From: Pedobacter steynii
GTDB lineage: Bacteria > Bacteroidota > Bacteroidia > Sphingobacteriales > Sphingobacteriaceae
Length of the DNA stretch: 64,000 nt
Direction of reading: 5' to 3'
Assembly (NCBI RefSeq): GCF_001721645.1
Contig: NZ_CP017141.1
Span: 372,001 to 436,000 of the forward strand
The stretch's first letter is position 1. Each line of letters opens with the position of its first letter. A program made the translations under genes and the position numbers. Below the pieces are notes generated by a model that made no database searches, was not told where the DNA came from, and saw only the letters and a list, made by a program, of their open reading frames with translations. Positions 24,265-35,750 of the stretch are shown here, in pieces.

Positions 24265-27200
24265 TTATATAGTGAGTTCTTTTTCGATCAGATTGAACAG
24301 ACCTGAGGCATTTTGCGTCTGTACTTTAAACCTGTGATAGATTCTGTTCCCATCTTCATCCTGAAGGGCTAAAGGATCGGTTAACACATACTCAACAGGT
24401 CCATTAAGGGATTGTGGCTGCACGGAATAAATTCGTTCCCAGTTCCCTCTTTTATTTTGTTTAAAAAGGTGATATGTTCCTTGTGGAGTCGTTGGTAACC
24501 AGCTGAGTTTAGAGCTGGCCGCATCATAGTTCAGATCAGGAGCCTCCGGATTAACGGCGTCAATTAACTTTACACTCGTTACTGCCGAGCCTTTTGAAAG
24601 CACTTCCTCAGGCGTTCCTCTTTCATTGAGAATCGTCCTGATTCCCGCAAATCTGTAATGCATCATTTCGCCGGCAGGAACTACGGTAAGATCAGAGAAA
24701 TCGTCCACAATACGGTATCCTATATTTAAGCCCTCTTCAATTTCCACATCAAAATAGTCGTTCATGGTTTGTAAAGAAATCGTTTTTGCCAGGTCATTGC
24801 TACGGTAAACCCTGATCTTAGAGATCTGATCTGCCGGAGACATTGCTGCAATCTCAAATGCAACAGAAGCAGTCTGTTCCGAAGAATATGCAGGCGTCAA
24901 GCTGAATTTACTGATCAGTGGAGCGTCCGAAGGCGCAACATTCAAAACAGTTACCGGTCCTGCAAACGGACTCAAAGGCCCCGGCATCAACTGATTCGTC
25001 ACTTCTGCTCCTGCATAGAAATATAAGTTCCTTGACGAGGCATTTAAGACATAATCTGTAAACCTTACATAAGTCACGTTTGGCTCTCCTGCTTTCGTAA
25101 ATTTCCTCACCATTGGAAAGGGATTAAAATCGGCATTTGATGCGCTCAGTAAATTACCATCAATGTCCCTGATTACCGGCAACGCGTTTTCAGTCTGGTA
25201 CCCTCGCTTAAGGAAACTTAAAATCGGCGGCTGTTCTGTAAGCGGCAATAATGTTCCCTGAATGGCCGCACGAAGCTTATTCAGTTTTAATTCCAGGCTG
25301 TCTTCAGGTGCTGTCAGCTGCAGTTTATCCGGAACAGGGAAACCATAAGGCTGAGGAGAAGCCTCAAACACTTTAAATTGAAGCGATTCAGCCACATTAA
25401 AGATCAGGTTAACCAGTTCATAAGCCCTCAGGTCGTACGAAGGATCCTCTGTCAAAGCCGCCAGGTCAGTAAAGATCCGGGTGATGGTATCCGGCTGATA
25501 AAAAGCATGAAGCACATCTTCCAGTGTTGTCCGGTAAAACATAAAACCAAATGGACTTCTGACCGTCCCGAAACGGGAGGCTGCGATGCGTGTATCAAAT
25601 GTAAATGCTGCCTTTCCCGTTGCATCAGGTCTGACTTTTAAGCCTGGGGCCAATGGTGCTTCCAGCTGTACAGGTTCTTCGATTCTACGGGCTAACAGCA
25701 CTACAGGAACAGAAATTGCAGATACAAAATCATTACCGGAAAGTGTATCAGCAGATTGCAGACTAAACAATGATTTACGGTCATTTTCTCCTTCTGCCGG
25801 TAACAAATTGTTTCCGTTGAAAGAATAGGTTGGCGCTGGTTCCGGGAAGAGGTATGCCTTATAACCCGGATGGAAATTCACCTTCACCTTATTCTGATCG
25901 GATGCCGAATGGAGAACCGGCGCATCCAGATAAGTAGGATCATAAGCATATAATACTAAAGGACTTTCCTGAGAAATGATCGTCACCTCCAGTACTTTTT
26001 GATCTGCCCCAGGTTTTACCTGAGGAATCCTGATGTTCCCTTTATACCATTCCACATGTGCTCCCCTTAATGCTGAAGGATCATTTGCCTGTGGATGAGC
26101 AGGGTCGTAAGGAAGATTTGTCTGAGGATGCGGAGCTAAAGAACCCTCGAAGCTGATCTTATAGTAACCCGGCAGGTTATCAGAGGCACCTTCGATTCCA
26201 AACATTGGAGCAACCACTGCATTCCCCGTCACACCACCAACCCAGTATTTTGTGATATTTCCTTCCACATCTACTGAAGATTCAATGTTTGGTTGGACCG
26301 GATCCGCCAGGCTGAGCAAAGAAATCTGACTGGCCACCTGTTTCCAGTTCGCAATGTTCCCCAGGTTTTCAACCACCGAAAACCTACTGTTGATCTCTGG
26401 AGAAATGTACCTTCTTTGTGAAGCAAAACTCCCGGGATCCAAAGGATCCTCAATAGTATCTGTCTCAAAAGCCTTTTCAATAGTAATGATCGGTCCCTGT
26501 GCGGCAAATTCAACTTTGATTACCTGGAATTGTCCTTCAGGAGTACTGAGTAAACTATCTTTAAACCTAAATAGATTTTCATTGGTAATCACCGGAGTGA
26601 TGATCGTTCCATCTATCAACGTATAACTGCCGGTAAACAACCGCAACTGTGTATCTGATCCTTTAACCGGAACGATATACTTAATCATTCCGATCACTTC
26701 TAGTGGCAGGCCTTTCTTAAAATGAGCCTTGATTTTATCCGCCTTAACTACTGACGACAATGCTTCGGCAGAAGTATCCTCCATATGAGAAATATCCACA
26801 ATATCCAGCCAGTTAAAAGTCGTCCTTGAGAAGTTCACATCCTGGTCAGGAAAAGCAGTACTGCGTCCTTTTAACCAGCTTTGCTCCCTGGCAGTAGTAA
26901 ACAGTAACTGATCCTCTTTCTGGATATACTGAACTGTTACATCTGTAGGTGGAACCAATGTGTTTCTGATCGGGAAAACCGTGGCATCAGTTGCTACCTC
27001 ATCACTGATCAGGGATACTCTGGAGAACCAGTTAATTCCGTAGATCGCATAATGGTGAATGCCGACCTTCCTTTCAAAATGAATATACAGACTCGTAGGA
27101 TCATCAGGTACCGGAACTGTTTCCAGGACACCCGTTTGGGGATATGCCGGATCGTAGGCATAATAGGCTGTACCCATTGATTTGTCATGAGTAATTTCAG

Positions 27201-29295
27201 GCTTGATATATTCAGTCTGATTCGCTGCACGATACTCTATGCCATAAAGAACTGCTTTGGGATGCTCAAAGATATTGTCATTTTCAACCGCAGAAAGATC
27301 TGCAAAAAAATCATACTCCGGAACTTCGTCAAGCGATGGTTTTCGTCCAATGTTAATTGCTCTGACCTGATCAAGACTGGTATAACCCTGTTCATCAAAT
27401 GTATTGTTCGTCTGAGCATCCATTACCGGAAGTCCATAGTTCAGGGCTCTCATCTCCGGTTTTTCGGGTAAACGGGCATCTACTTTTTTTACCGGTAAGC
27501 TCGTGTAAGTATAACTTACCATTTCGGTACTGTTCAATGCTTTACGGTTTGTATAATTTAAGCGGTAAATGAACTGATCATTTGAACTGGTATTGGCAGG
27601 CACATCAATATGCCCCAGACCAAGCATCCTGGCCATATGGTAATCCATGGCCTGCATATTCAAGATATCCAGGTAACTCACCAATAAGCCTGGTGCCTCA
27701 ATACCAGCGCCTTCGTCTTTTAAAACATCTTCCGCACGTGGATCCGTTTCACTTAACGCCAGATAACGGGAAACTGCTTCTTTGATACCAGGTTCGTTCA
27801 ATCGTGATGAACTCCATTTATCCCTGTAATTGCTGGCCCTTACCAAAGTACCATTATTGTAATGCGGCCATCTGTTGTCAATCGGATAAGTCGAATTTTC
27901 CAGACGGTCAAAAACTTCTGCATCCGTCAGGGAAAGCGCAAATCTATTTCCTACGGCTGTCCATTCTGCCGTATTTCTGGTGATTAAGAAATCATGGTAC
28001 GTTTCAAAATAAAACCCTTTCAGTGTTCCTAAAGATGATGTTTTCAATCGTGTAGTTCTGATGTTCTCGCCTGAAAGCTCAACCAGCTGTACCGCATCCC
28101 TGTTAAGAACAACCGTTTTTCTGATGTGTACCGGTTCCGATACTTCCTTATTGTTTTGCGACTGACAAAGCGCTTCCATCTTTAATACCGCATCGCCGGC
28201 TGAGGATGAGCTTTGAAAGCCGGCGGCAGATGGGTTTTCAAAATCAACAGCCACTACAAAGGAGGTTTTATTGACTACTTCCAACTGAATCAAACCCGAA
28301 TACTCATTTAAGAATTCAAAATGGCTAACTGAAGGGCTGAGTGTTGTAGCAAGTTGATTGTATAATCCTGCATCCATAAAAGTCAGCCTGATCCGGTTTG
28401 TAATCTTCTTACCGTAAACGGTTTCAGTACGCACATACGTCCACATCTTTTTACTGAAATTGATAACTGGTTGATCATTTTCAAAATCAATACCCATACG
28501 CACCGGTTTCACATACGGCGTTCTGGAAATGTAAGCGTAGTCATCCGGCTTATTAAAACCAATTACCGACACTGTCGTATTGTTGTAATCTCCTTTGGGC
28601 ATATGGTTCGATCCCAGCTCTCCACTCAAACTCCAGCGCAGGTGCAATCCTTCGGCAACGCCATCTGCTCCATCAGAACCTGAGGCCTGTAAATACACCG
28701 CAGGAGAGTTATTCAGGTAGCGGTCATCGGCAAAACCACAAGGATTTAAACCTTTACTGGTCAGGTATTGCTGAATTTCTTCGATCGCATCTAACACCGG
28801 GATCAGCGCGGCATCGATAGCAGCTTTTCCTTCTTCGCTGATTTCAGTACTTCTGCTACAGAGCACTCCGAATATGTTTAAGATCGTCTGAAAGGTAGAG
28901 CTATAGCCTGAGTTGGTATGGTCCTGATAGCCCACATGAAAATCAAGGGCAGAATAGTCGTCCTCTTCGAAATCTCCCAGGAGATAACCTTCATCTATAT
29001 TGGGTTTATCCAGGACCAGGTAACCTATCCTGAAATCATGTCCGGTGAAATCAGCCCTGCTAAAGTCGCCCCCGACATAAATCTTTGGGATTTCCTCTAC
29101 ATTATTGATGACGCCCAGTACTCTTAGCGTACGTAAATACAATTTTCTTAATACATCTTTTTCAAACAGGTCGAGTAACCTTGATGCTTCCGCATCAAGG
29201 CCCCCACTATCTTCTAAAGCTTGTATGGCAAATAAACATGCTGATAACTCAGTATAATCAGCACAAAAGGCATAAGACTTGGTTCTTGTTGGCAT
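24265..29295 (-). CDS. Giant leaderless protein (1676 aa) with C-terminal fibronectin-III-like domains
   Basis: No signal peptide (MPTRTKSYAFCADYTELSAC). Residues 1-200 look helical. The central part is long and beta-rich, with many YxYD/PxYDPA-type segments. The C-terminal 270 residues contain two fibronectin-III-like or immunoglobulin-like units, seen in SKFSLTPAYSSEQTASVAFE and in KLSWLPTTPQGTYHLFK followed by YHRFKVQTQNASG. No catalytic motif was identified. The size, lack of export signal and position between a 2112-aa giant and fibre genes suggest a structural partner or a released adhesin or toxin scaffold. Its homologues were not recognised, so the function is open. Confidence 0.75.
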   Translation of the reverse strand: MPTRTKSYAFCADYTELSACLFAIQALEDSGGLDAEASRLLDLFEKDVLRKLYLRTLRVLGVINNVEEIPKIYVGGDFSRADFTGHDFRIGYLVLDKPNIDEGYLLGDFEEDDYSALDFHVGYQDHTNSGYSSTFQTILNIFGVLCSRSTEISEEGKAAIDAALIPVLDAIEEIQQYLTSKGLNPCGFADDRYLNNSPAVYLQASGSDGADGVAEGLHLRWSLSGELGSNHMPKGDYNNTTVSVIGFNKPDDYAYISRTPYVKPVRMGIDFENDQPVINFSKKMWTYVRTETVYGKKITNRIRLTFMDAGLYNQLATTLSPSVSHFEFLNEYSGLIQLEVVNKTSFVVAVDFENPSAAGFQSSSSAGDAVLKMEALCQSQNNKEVSEPVHIRKTVVLNRDAVQLVELSGENIRTTRLKTSSLGTLKGFYFETYHDFLITRNTAEWTAVGNRFALSLTDAEVFDRLENSTYPIDNRWPHYNNGTLVRASNYRDKWSSSRLNEPGIKEAVSRYLALSETDPRAEDVLKDEGAGIEAPGLLVSYLDILNMQAMDYHMARMLGLGHIDVPANTSSNDQFIYRLNYTNRKALNSTEMVSYTYTSLPVKKVDARLPEKPEMRALNYGLPVMDAQTNNTFDEQGYTSLDQVRAINIGRKPSLDEVPEYDFFADLSAVENDNIFEHPKAVLYGIEYRAANQTEYIKPEITHDKSMGTAYYAYDPAYPQTGVLETVPVPDDPTSLYIHFERKVGIHHYAIYGINWFSRVSLISDEVATDATVFPIRNTLVPPTDVTVQYIQKEDQLLFTTAREQSWLKGRSTAFPDQDVNFSRTTFNWLDIVDISHMEDTSAEALSSVVKADKIKAHFKKGLPLEVIGMIKYIVPVKGSDTQLRLFTGSYTLIDGTIITPVITNENLFRFKDSLLSTPEGQFQVIKVEFAAQGPIITIEKAFETDTIEDPLDPGSFASQRRYISPEINSRFSVVENLGNIANWKQVASQISLLSLADPVQPNIESSVDVEGNITKYWVGGVTGNAVVAPMFGIEGASDNLPGYYKISFEGSLAPHPQTNLPYDPAHPQANDPSALRGAHVEWYKGNIRIPQVKPGADQKVLEVTIISQESPLVLYAYDPTYLDAPVLHSASDQNKVKVNFHPGYKAYLFPEPAPTYSFNGNNLLPAEGENDRKSLFSLQSADTLSGNDFVSAISVPVVLLARRIEEPVQLEAPLAPGLKVRPDATGKAAFTFDTRIAASRFGTVRSPFGFMFYRTTLEDVLHAFYQPDTITRIFTDLAALTEDPSYDLRAYELVNLIFNVAESLQFKVFEASPQPYGFPVPDKLQLTAPEDSLELKLNKLRAAIQGTLLPLTEQPPILSFLKRGYQTENALPVIRDIDGNLLSASNADFNPFPMVRKFTKAGEPNVTYVRFTDYVLNASSRNLYFYAGAEVTNQLMPGPLSPFAGPVTVLNVAPSDAPLISKFSLTPAYSSEQTASVAFEIAAMSPADQISKIRVYRSNDLAKTISLQTMNDYFDVEIEEGLNIGYRIVDDFSDLTVVPAGEMMHYRFAGIRTILNERGTPEEVLSKGSAVTSVKLIDAVNPEAPDLNYDAASSKLSWLPTTPQGTYHLFKQNKRGNWERIYSVQPQSLNGPVEYVLTDPLALQDEDGNRIYHRFKVQTQNASGLFNLIEKELTI

Positions 29296-29329
29296 TGAAA
29301 AATATTTTATGGGTGATAAATCATTTAAA

Positions 29330-32300
29330 TTAAACAGCAGCGTTCATTGGGATTAAAGGACTTATGTAGTCCTTATGTACCGTCTGGTAATCAGTTCCAT
29401 TGAAAACCTTATGTCTAAAGCTCAGCTTCATATCGCCTACCGGAACATTCATAGTAGGATTTGTGATGAAGACCGATGCTGTATCCCTGGAATGGATGTA
29501 GACAAACTGGTCCGGACCTGCTATGCTCTGATCCGCAGCAGTAACAGACAACTTAACTGTATCTGCAAGCAATTCAACCGGTGTTTTCGGATCGTTAAAA
29601 GGCTCAGGGTTTCTAATCAGAATACCCAGAACTTTTTTATCTGAAGGATCATCAGGGTTAACGTTAACCACCAGATTAATCACCGTATGTGCGACCGCTT
29701 CCAGATTTTTAAGCCCTAACCCACCGTACACCAGCCGGTCAAACTTCACTGCATAATTTTGTACTTCTGCAGGATCATTATCAGGATTATCATCGATCAG
29801 TGTTTGCAGCGTTTGCGTAACCTGAGCAGGTGTAAAGGCCACTTTTGCAGGATAAACCGCATATTTTTCCTGACCTGGGCTTTCATCCAGAATAAAGCTT
29901 TCCGCCTGTTCTTCGAAGTCTACAAAACGGGAGGTTTTGAAGCTGAACTTATGCACCTCCTGTCTCTGTTCTGTTTCACCCTCCGGTTGATAAACTGCAT
30001 TAAATACCGCAGTATATAACCTGTTCGGTTCCAGATCAGGTAATTGATAGGATCCCTGTTTAGACCTCTTCTTCATCGTTAGTGGATTTACATTACAGGA
30101 ATCGGCCTGCGCAGATAAATTCATCAGGAATATAATCTGCTGATCCGGTGGCAACGAGCGGAAATTCTCCAATGTGATTGCTTTATCCGGCAATTGTTCC
30201 CAGATCAGTTCCGGAACTATCGGCGTTCCGTAAGGGTCAATCAATTGCATTTCCAATTTACTTTTTACTGAAGGGAGTCCTTTGTAGCTGTCCCAGTTTG
30301 CATACATCGCATTGATATAAGGTTTTGTGAACAGCAAACTGATTTTAGGATCATGGCAGAATACGGGTTTACTCAGGTCATAACGACTTTGTGCATCCGG
30401 AAACGATCGTTCATAATCGATGTAATGTTTCAGGTTAGCCAGTTTAAATTCAGCTGCACGGTCTTGTTGTACCAGTTCTTTATAACCTTTGCTTTGTTGC
30501 TGGAAGTGCCCGATTGGTCCGGCAGTTTTAAATCCAAAAACATGCGTTTTCTGTTGAGATCCAGATGGATTTCCGTCCACCACATCTCTGGTTTTCAGTA
30601 CAACGGCAAAGGTGGTATCCGGACGCCATACCGGCTGAATGGTTTTATTCAGGCCATCCCCGAGAATCTGCACCTCATTGATCAAACCTTCTTTTGTAAG
30701 GTCGTTTTCTTCCTTCCTTCTTTGCTGACTCTCTGAAAGATAGCTCAGTTGGTTCAACACGGTAATTCCAGGTTGAGTATGGTAAGGTTTCAAGGTCTGC
30801 AACAACGTTGGTCCCTGTTTGGCCTGCCCGTCGATAAAGATATTCAACTGCCCCGTTTCACGGTTTACAGAGATCAGTATCTCTTTGTATTGTTTTTCAG
30901 AAAGACGTCCGGTAGAACAATCAAGCGTGTACTTTTCTGTAACTGTTGTCATTACATAATCCGCGTCATCATAGGTGGTTAAACTCAGCCTGAAAACGGG
31001 CAGTGTCCCTGCATTATAGCTCAGCTCAGGGTTTCCCGGATTGTCCTGGATAAGGTGCAGCGCAAAGCCTTTTTTATATCCTGTTTCCAGATCTTCATTT
31101 ACTTTAGACATCAATGTGGTCACACCTGCTTTGAAAGGATCGAAAATCGCAGTGACTTCAAAAGCAAAACTTCCGTTTTCTACTTTCAGGTCGGGGCTGT
31201 ATGGAATAAAGAAGCCATCTGTTTTCCCGGCATAAGCATATACTTCATTCAGGACCTGCAGTCCATCCTGATCTCGTTCATAATATCCCGGGGTTAAGTC
31301 CGGGCTTCCCATAAGGATTCCCGAATGCATACCATTTCTGTCCTGGGCACGATTAAGTACCCATTGCCCAACAATTCCAGGTGTTCCGGTATTGCCTTTG
31401 CTCAGGACCTCCTCAGCTGTAAAACTCCTGTTGTAGAGTGTAGCAAACATTAATGCTTTATCGCCTTCAGTTCCGGCGAGTCCCGCCATATTGCCAAGAG
31501 CCGGATCCATAGGTAAAGGAAAATGCCCTCCAAGGATCAGATCACCATCAAAGTCGAGCGCCCTGTCTCTGATAAAACGCAGGATAACTTTGTCAATAGG
31601 ATTATTCAGGTCATTGTAAATAATGCTTGTATTTTCCTCAGATTTGGAGAGCAGTCCAGGCGTCATATAACGGTCCCTTCCTATTGCCCTGCCAAAGAAT
31701 CCGGGACGATAGACTTTTCTTACATAATCAATCTGAATGTTATTTTTATTTGGCCCGAAGTCCAGCTTCAAAAAGGAAACAGGTTTAGACAGACGAACGG
31801 TCAGCAAACCACCGTTGGTCTCCATAGACAGGCTGTTATGGCCATATCCCGGATTGTATTTTACTGTTCCGGAAGCTCCTTCAAAGGTAAAGGACTCTCC
31901 CATAAACGAAAAGGGTTCAATTCCTGTATAGGTGGTATCTGCAGCCTCTTCTTTCCAGTTAACCTGCGTTTCCTTAATGACATTTTCAAAACAGAAAAGG
32001 TCTTTTCTTTTGAAGTTTAAACCATCAAGATCAGAAGAAGCACTCGTTGATTGATTCGCATAGCTAAACATATTCTGAGACAGCAAGCGGATCTTATTAT
32101 ACCTATTCGGCTCCGTAAATTGCCAGAAACCATCTTTAAGCATACTCAAATCGGTAGCATTTGATCCTGTATTCTCTAAAACAATGGCCGTAACCGCTTC
32201 GTATACGCCATATGGCTGCCATGAACCGGTGCCGGTTCCTGTTCCATTCCAGGCAAATATTTCCAATCCCGTTAGCTCGAACTCGTGACGAACCTGATCG

Positions 32301-35300
32301 CCAAGTCCTTTTTGTGGTGGCATGAGTTCAGTGTAACCATCCGGCAACTGGTTGGAAGCTCCTCCGAGTTTTGACAACTGCGGTTTTACCGGTTTAAGTA
32401 GTTCGATGTCAATGAAACTATCCATTGGAATCGTCACGTTTGTTGCCGATTCCACTTCATTAAAGTTGTACTGCCACCTGCTGTCTCCAGGAGAAGGGAT
32501 CTGGATTTGATCACCCATAAGCTCCTGGTTGATATAATTTACCGGGAAGGTTTCACCAGACAGAATGTTGGTTGCCACTGCGGGAAGATATCCTTTGGAA
32601 GGATCCGGTAGCTGCAGAACCGGTAATGGCTGCAATAATGGACCTTTATTGTTATTGATGCGCCAGCTAACCTCAAACCTGAATTTAATATTTTTAATCG
32701 GCCAAGGCAGTTTAATTTTAATCTCCAGGGAACCTGAAATGTTAAATGGATGTGGTGCCTCTACGGCAAGGCCAATCTGTACGGATAAACCTAATCTGAT
32801 AAAGAAAATTTTCAGGTAAGCATACCCTCCAAACCGTATGAATCCACCAATCTGAACCGGCTTAAAGCTGATCGATCCTCCCAGATCCAGGAAGGCTCCA
32901 ATGCCTACCCCAACAGGACCAAACTTCTTGTTAAAATCGAACCTGGCACCGGCACCAGCTTTAAATCCACGCGATGAAATCATGAGGTAAGCATAGCCCT
33001 GGAACAAACTCAGGATCCTAGCTCTTACCCTTGCACTTTCAGGCTGGTCTTTTCCTACATTCAGGTACCAACCAGATGAGTTGTTAAAGTAAAATGCCAT
33101 ATCCAGGTTTCCGCTCAATGAGAATAAATCTCCATCAAATGATCCGCCTTCCGGAAGTCTGTAATTGACACCCAGGTTACCGCGGAAGGAATTCCCATCT
33201 ATGGCGATAAAGGCACTAAATGGCGGATCCACATCATCGTTCAATCCGATGCGCGACCTTAAAATAGCTGCTTGTCCCTGAATCAGGAATACATCAGGTA
33301 ATCCAAGCAACAGGAATAATTTACTTGAAAAAATCTTTCCGGAGTCAAAAGCAGTTGCAATGGATATCCCTGCACCAACAGAATAACCCGGTTTGTCGGC
33401 AAACTTATCAATCTCAATTCCCTCTTGACCGGTTAATGTACTTTTAGCTTTATAATAATCCCACCATGATGCAGATTCATCTGTTGGCGGTGTGGTTGCA
33501 GATTTTGAAGGCAGGTAATGCTGACCAATCAATCCTCTGAAACCATAAATACCTAAACCGGTTGCACCTAATGGGATCGGTGTGGAAAGGTCTAAACCAA
33601 TATCGACCACAAAGGCCGGGATGTTCGGGTTCATCCGCATTCCTGCACTTCCGGCCATTTTTAGCCTTGGCATCGCAAACGATACTGATCCGGTATATTC
33701 TGAGCCTGCATTAGAACCGGAGATCTTCGGATCAGGGTTGTTCATGCTGAGGTAACCATTCAGGATAAAGGCGGCATTTTCCTTACTTGCATTTCCGGGA
33801 ACGGTCAGATCGATGGCAATTCCGTCAATGCTTGCAAAGCTGTCAAAAGGTTTATCCTGGCCGTTATCATCCACAGTGAAATAATACTTAATCCCGTTAC
33901 CAGTAGCATTCACTCCCGCTCTTCCGGTATTGATCATTCCATCAAAACCGAAGTAACGGTACTTGCGGTCTACCTCATTGTGTTTTCTGGTATATGCACC
34001 AAGAGAAATATTGGTTACTTCTAATTTAACCGGACCTACTGCCAGACGGAAAGATTTAGGAACTACGAGTCCGCCACCTTCAAACTCCAGATCGCCGTTA
34101 CTCCAGATTCTTAGTTTCTGGATATCAATTCCTTTAGGCAAGACTTCTCCCAAACCAGGTATTTTCGCAATAAAATTTAGCTTACCCGCCACTTCAACAT
34201 AAAAACCACGTTCTTCTTTGCCAAGACTCAGGCTTCTGATCTCCAGCTCCAGAACATTGGGCAAAGTGATTTTAAGGGGTTGTGTCTGCGCTGCCGCGGT
34301 GATGCTGAAATCGCCATTATCTTTAATGTGTGCCTGAATATCGATCACTGCAGGTGCATTCCCTTGTTTAAAACGTCCAATGGTCAGCTTTCCTTGAATG
34401 TCAGATTCTACAATACTGTTTTGTTTAAAGGTCACTGCAAACCTGTTCAGTTCTACATCGAAATTCCCAAACTTTCTGTGAAGGAAACCGTTCGATTCAA
34501 GTGCAATGGTTCCGGAAACACCGCCAGTACCGATCAGCAGGTTATCACCAATGATTTTTGCACTTTGCCTTTCTATATTGTCATCACCAAATCTGTTGAA
34601 CCCGATAACCGCACGTTTAACATAAAGTCCCATGAAATCTACAGGATATCCCGCAGCATCTGCTTCAGGAATATTTGTCGTTCTGCTCAGGTCAAGTTTT
34701 GCATCCGTAAACCCAATCATCAAACCGGTATTTCCAATTTGCGAGTATTCCGGAACGAGAGAACCTGACAACTCTAATTGTGAACCTATTCCAGATTCCG
34801 TATCGGCATAAAATGTAGCCTTGGCAAACTTAAACAAGGTTTTAGCATTAGGAATTGGGGTACCGTTTGCCGTTACCGGTCTCAAAACGGAGTTAGGAAA
34901 CTCAATACCTGCAGACAGGGCCAATGTTGCTTTAATTTTCGGTACAAGGAGTTTTTTAATATAGTTCTCAATCCCTTCAGGAACCATTGAGGCATAGAAC
35001 TGATGTAGTTTGTCTTTAATTACTGAAACATCCGTATCTAAGATATAAATGGTAAATATCAATTCCGGTATGCTTACAGGAATATTAGCATTTTGAGTGA
35101 TCATTGAAGTGACCTGATCCACGCCAATCTCATCTCCCGCAGGAAGGGTTAGATTTGCAGCAGGATACGAGGCATTGATTGCATCTATCAGCTCCTGAAA
35201 TTTCAATCTGGTTGTATCCTTATCATCCACGAATCTGTTAAGAATGTGTGCAATAATCTGATCATCGGAAATACGGAAGATCTTAAGTCCCAGCTCAAAA

Positions 35301-35668
35301 TAGGCCTGAGGTGTAAAAGAGAAATTCTCCAGATTGAATGATCTTAAAAATGCAAGTACTTCCCATTGATATTGCAAAGAAACGGGAAAAGAAGAGATGC
35401 TGGAATCCCCGCCTTCGTCGGGGTTTAGGATAAGACGCAAACCAAAAGGGAGGTCTATTCCCAAATTTTTTGAAATGATATCCAGGCTGTAAAATGCAGA
35501 GTCACCTCTGGCACTTTTGGAGTACTGGAAGTTCTTATAATGGATATGGTCCAAAACAGAACTTAGCCCGTTTTCTGCAAAATGCAGAAACTCCGGTAAA
35601 TCATCCGCCTGAATTACTTCCGATAAGGCAGGATAATATCGTTTGGTTATGGCTGTTGTTGCTGACAT
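29330..35668 (-). CDS. Giant leaderless protein (about 2112 aa) with repetitive beta region and LamG-like domain
   Basis: The preferred start gives MSATTAITKRYYPALSEV, behind TTAACTACTATG. In-frame ATGs at 35740 and farther upstream would add a Cys-rich stretch (MSCCCLP...) and run into a hairpin. Residues 1-300 look helical. About 300-1000 is a long run of amphipathic beta-strands with many Gly-aromatic alternations, such as GLGIYGFRGLIGQHYLP and GFIRFGGYAYLKIFFIRLGL, resembling a beta-solenoid or barrel-like domain. About 1440-1660 is a LamG/concanavalin-like lectin region, containing IVGQWVLNRAQDRNGMHSG and LNIFIDGQAKQG. The C terminus (about 1850-2110) is beta-rich. No signal peptide and no catalytic motif were seen. 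The long strand-rich part may be of the DUF6603 type; this is a tentative recollection. Confidence 0.75.
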   Translation of the reverse strand: MSATTAITKRYYPALSEVIQADDLPEFLHFAENGLSSVLDHIHYKNFQYSKSARGDSAFYSLDIISKNLGIDLPFGLRLILNPDEGGDSSISSFPVSLQYQWEVLAFLRSFNLENFSFTPQAYFELGLKIFRISDDQIIAHILNRFVDDKDTTRLKFQELIDAINASYPAANLTLPAGDEIGVDQVTSMITQNANIPVSIPELIFTIYILDTDVSVIKDKLHQFYASMVPEGIENYIKKLLVPKIKATLALSAGIEFPNSVLRPVTANGTPIPNAKTLFKFAKATFYADTESGIGSQLELSGSLVPEYSQIGNTGLMIGFTDAKLDLSRTTNIPEADAAGYPVDFMGLYVKRAVIGFNRFGDDNIERQSAKIIGDNLLIGTGGVSGTIALESNGFLHRKFGNFDVELNRFAVTFKQNSIVESDIQGKLTIGRFKQGNAPAVIDIQAHIKDNGDFSITAAAQTQPLKITLPNVLELEIRSLSLGKEERGFYVEVAGKLNFIAKIPGLGEVLPKGIDIQKLRIWSNGDLEFEGGGLVVPKSFRLAVGPVKLEVTNISLGAYTRKHNEVDRKYRYFGFDGMINTGRAGVNATGNGIKYYFTVDDNGQDKPFDSFASIDGIAIDLTVPGNASKENAAFILNGYLSMNNPDPKISGSNAGSEYTGSVSFAMPRLKMAGSAGMRMNPNIPAFVVDIGLDLSTPIPLGATGLGIYGFRGLIGQHYLPSKSATTPPTDESASWWDYYKAKSTLTGQEGIEIDKFADKPGYSVGAGISIATAFDSGKIFSSKLFLLLGLPDVFLIQGQAAILRSRIGLNDDVDPPFSAFIAIDGNSFRGNLGVNYRLPEGGSFDGDLFSLSGNLDMAFYFNNSSGWYLNVGKDQPESARVRARILSLFQGYAYLMISSRGFKAGAGARFDFNKKFGPVGVGIGAFLDLGGSISFKPVQIGGFIRFGGYAYLKIFFIRLGLSVQIGLAVEAPHPFNISGSLEIKIKLPWPIKNIKFRFEVSWRINNNKGPLLQPLPVLQLPDPSKGYLPAVATNILSGETFPVNYINQELMGDQIQIPSPGDSRWQYNFNEVESATNVTIPMDSFIDIELLKPVKPQLSKLGGASNQLPDGYTELMPPQKGLGDQVRHEFELTGLEIFAWNGTGTGTGSWQPYGVYEAVTAIVLENTGSNATDLSMLKDGFWQFTEPNRYNKIRLLSQNMFSYANQSTSASSDLDGLNFKRKDLFCFENVIKETQVNWKEEAADTTYTGIEPFSFMGESFTFEGASGTVKYNPGYGHNSLSMETNGGLLTVRLSKPVSFLKLDFGPNKNNIQIDYVRKVYRPGFFGRAIGRDRYMTPGLLSKSEENTSIIYNDLNNPIDKVILRFIRDRALDFDGDLILGGHFPLPMDPALGNMAGLAGTEGDKALMFATLYNRSFTAEEVLSKGNTGTPGIVGQWVLNRAQDRNGMHSGILMGSPDLTPGYYERDQDGLQVLNEVYAYAGKTDGFFIPYSPDLKVENGSFAFEVTAIFDPFKAGVTTLMSKVNEDLETGYKKGFALHLIQDNPGNPELSYNAGTLPVFRLSLTTYDDADYVMTTVTEKYTLDCSTGRLSEKQYKEILISVNRETGQLNIFIDGQAKQGPTLLQTLKPYHTQPGITVLNQLSYLSESQQRRKEENDLTKEGLINEVQILGDGLNKTIQPVWRPDTTFAVVLKTRDVVDGNPSGSQQKTHVFGFKTAGPIGHFQQQSKGYKELVQQDRAAEFKLANLKHYIDYERSFPDAQSRYDLSKPVFCHDPKISLLFTKPYINAMYANWDSYKGLPSVKSKLEMQLIDPYGTPIVPELIWEQLPDKAITLENFRSLPPDQQIIFLMNLSAQADSCNVNPLTMKKRSKQGSYQLPDLEPNRLYTAVFNAVYQPEGETEQRQEVHKFSFKTSRFVDFEEQAESFILDESPGQEKYAVYPAKVAFTPAQVTQTLQTLIDDNPDNDPAEVQNYAVKFDRLVYGGLGLKNLEAVAHTVINLVVNVNPDDPSDKKVLGILIRNPEPFNDPKTPVELLADTVKLSVTAADQSIAGPDQFVYIHSRDTASVFITNPTMNVPVGDMKLSFRHKVFNGTDYQTVHKDYISPLIPMNAAV

Positions 35669-35750
35669 AGTAGTTAATTTTTTACTTTTTTTAGGGCAAT
35701 AGAATTCCTGTGCTGATGCCGGGAGGCAACAACAGGACATAATTATCTTG

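Noticed and set aside
30353..30736. Open frame on the plus strand inside the 2112-aa gene
   Set aside because: Antisense shadow with no start signal and no domain.
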